Assembly (NCBI GenBank): GCA_003427395.1
Contig: BFEA01000097.1
Location: 1,495,785-1,526,109, forward strand
Source of the DNA: Chara braunii
Lineage: Eukaryota; Streptophyta; Charophyceae; Charales; Characeae
Length of the DNA stretch: 30,325 bases
Reading direction: 5' to 3'
Shown piece after piece: positions 29,657 through 30,325 of this stretch (the stretch's first letter is position 1; each line of letters opens with the position of its first letter). The notes beneath the pieces were generated by a model. The model was not told the origin of the DNA. It made no database searches and saw only the letters and a list, made by a program, of their open reading frames with translations. The translations under genes and the position numbers were made by a program.

Positions 29657-29864
29657 TTCAAGCCACCACTACCTCCGAGCATCTTTTTGCCGAGGCGGAA
29701 AATAACTGCAGGCCAAGCTTTGCCAAAGCGTCACCGCACCGTTTTCTTTTTCATTCAGGTCTTCAAGCCACCACTACCTCCGAGCATCTTTTTGCCCAGG
29801 CGGAAAATAACTGCAGGCCAAGCTTTGCCAAAGTGTCACCGCACCATTTTCTTTTTCATTTATT
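29657..29864. repeat. tandem duplication, unit 104/105 bp
   Basis: The segment starting CTTCAAGCCACCACTACCTC at 29657 is repeated from 29761. The copies differ by a few substitutions and one extra A in copy 2 (GCGGAAATAA against GCGGAAAATAA). The copies end in TTTTCTTTTTCATT. The duplication lies upstream of the minus-strand gene, in its leader or promoter. Confidence 0.95.
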
Positions 29865-29958
29865 GTGGTCCTCGTGGCAGCACTGCTCATCTGAAGAGCC
29901 CGGAAGATTACAATTTCGATTCTCGATGTTGCCTTGGAAAGGTAGTAGTGGCGGTTTA

Positions 29959-29967
29959 AAACCCTAA
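29959..29967. promoter_or_regulatory. telobox (AAACCCTAA)
   Basis: AAACCCTAA lies about 680 bases upstream of the ATG of the minus-strand gene. In land plants this motif is common near transcription starts of growth-related genes and can recruit Polycomb. A single 9-base match can occur by chance. Confidence 0.4.
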
Positions 29968-30325
29968 AACTGATATTAAGAAGGAGCGTAAACAACTCCG
30001 CTTTGTTTTTTTTGTTTTTTTTTCGCCTTCTTTTACAGTGCAGGTTTCATAAAAGAAGAAAGAAAGAGAACAAAAAGAAATAGGTTGGTTTAATGTTCCG
30101 AAAGAGAAACTATTCTGGGGCGAGGTCCCACTAGCAGTCGAGTGACCCAAATCCTGCCGTGCAGTACTTGTGATCCCACGGTCAGTATTTTACATGTATT
30201 ACCCAAAAAAGTAAGGAGATCTTGGTTCCCCTCCTCCTCTCCTTAACACTGGGCATGCCCGTGCAAAGAAAGCTTCCCGCCAGAATCTTTTCAATCGGTT
30301 GGGGGTGTGGCCAACCCCGAAAGAG
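29968..30325. other. no gene seen
   Basis: Mixed DNA with T-rich (30001-30035) and A/G-rich (30050-30080) tracts. A 64-codon minus ORF has no recognisable features. This may be promoter of the minus-strand gene or intergenic DNA. Confidence 0.5.

Noticed and set aside
1-30325. Bacterial operon or CRISPR array
   Set aside because: No Shine-Dalgarno-spaced gene runs, no regularly spaced direct repeats with unique spacers, and clear eukaryotic splice and retroelement signals.

Overview
This is a gene-poor, repeat-rich stretch of a eukaryotic nuclear genome. Dinucleotide microsatellites, several broken retroelements and spliceable exons with GT-AG borders all point that way. A green-lineage host, perhaps a charophyte-like streptophyte, is a tentative inference. 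It rests on the plant-type telobox AAACCCTAA near the only convincing gene, on an L1-like LINE, on a Ty3/gypsy RNase H whose first motif reads TDWQPEAISAILAQ, and on a Penelope-like element with an N-terminal GIY-YIG nuclease. No sequence search could be run.

Layout. 1-750: GC-rich leader with strong hairpins, no gene. 751-4370: decayed Ty3/gypsy pol (RT end, RNase H, integrase) on +, split by an AT-rich 951-bp element (2222-3172) with 31-bp terminal inverted repeats and a likely 6-bp target duplication. 4371-7400: pyrimidine-rich DNA, a (CT)n microsatellite and one exon-like ORF. 7500-8700: LINE reverse transcriptase remnant on -. 9116-9201: (AC)n. 10320-13000: Penelope-like element on +, with GIY-YIG ahead of RT and a ~410-bp internal inversion that places the RT fingers/palm segment on the minus strand. 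13140-15562: a decayed cargo-like region on the same strand: Pro/Ser-rich linker, C2H2-like finger, Josephin-like cysteine protease domain and two tandem cysteine-rich RING/IBR-like modules. 15563-25900: mostly satellites, minisatellites, microsatellites, a second terminal-inverted-repeat candidate (22556-23000) and hairpin-rich DNA. 25918-29275: a host gene on -, with two clear phase-0 coding exons. 29314-30325: its upstream region with a 104/105-bp tandem duplication and a telobox.

The most interesting feature is the 10.3-15.6 kb block. If the RT half and the protease/RING half belong to one element, this would be a Penelope-like retroelement carrying ubiquitin-pathway domains. Every reading frame there is interrupted, so it is read as a fossil and the linkage is inference. 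The host gene encodes a long acidic, probably disordered region followed by a basic, serine-rich region with a textbook 14-3-3 mode I motif. I do not recognise its family.
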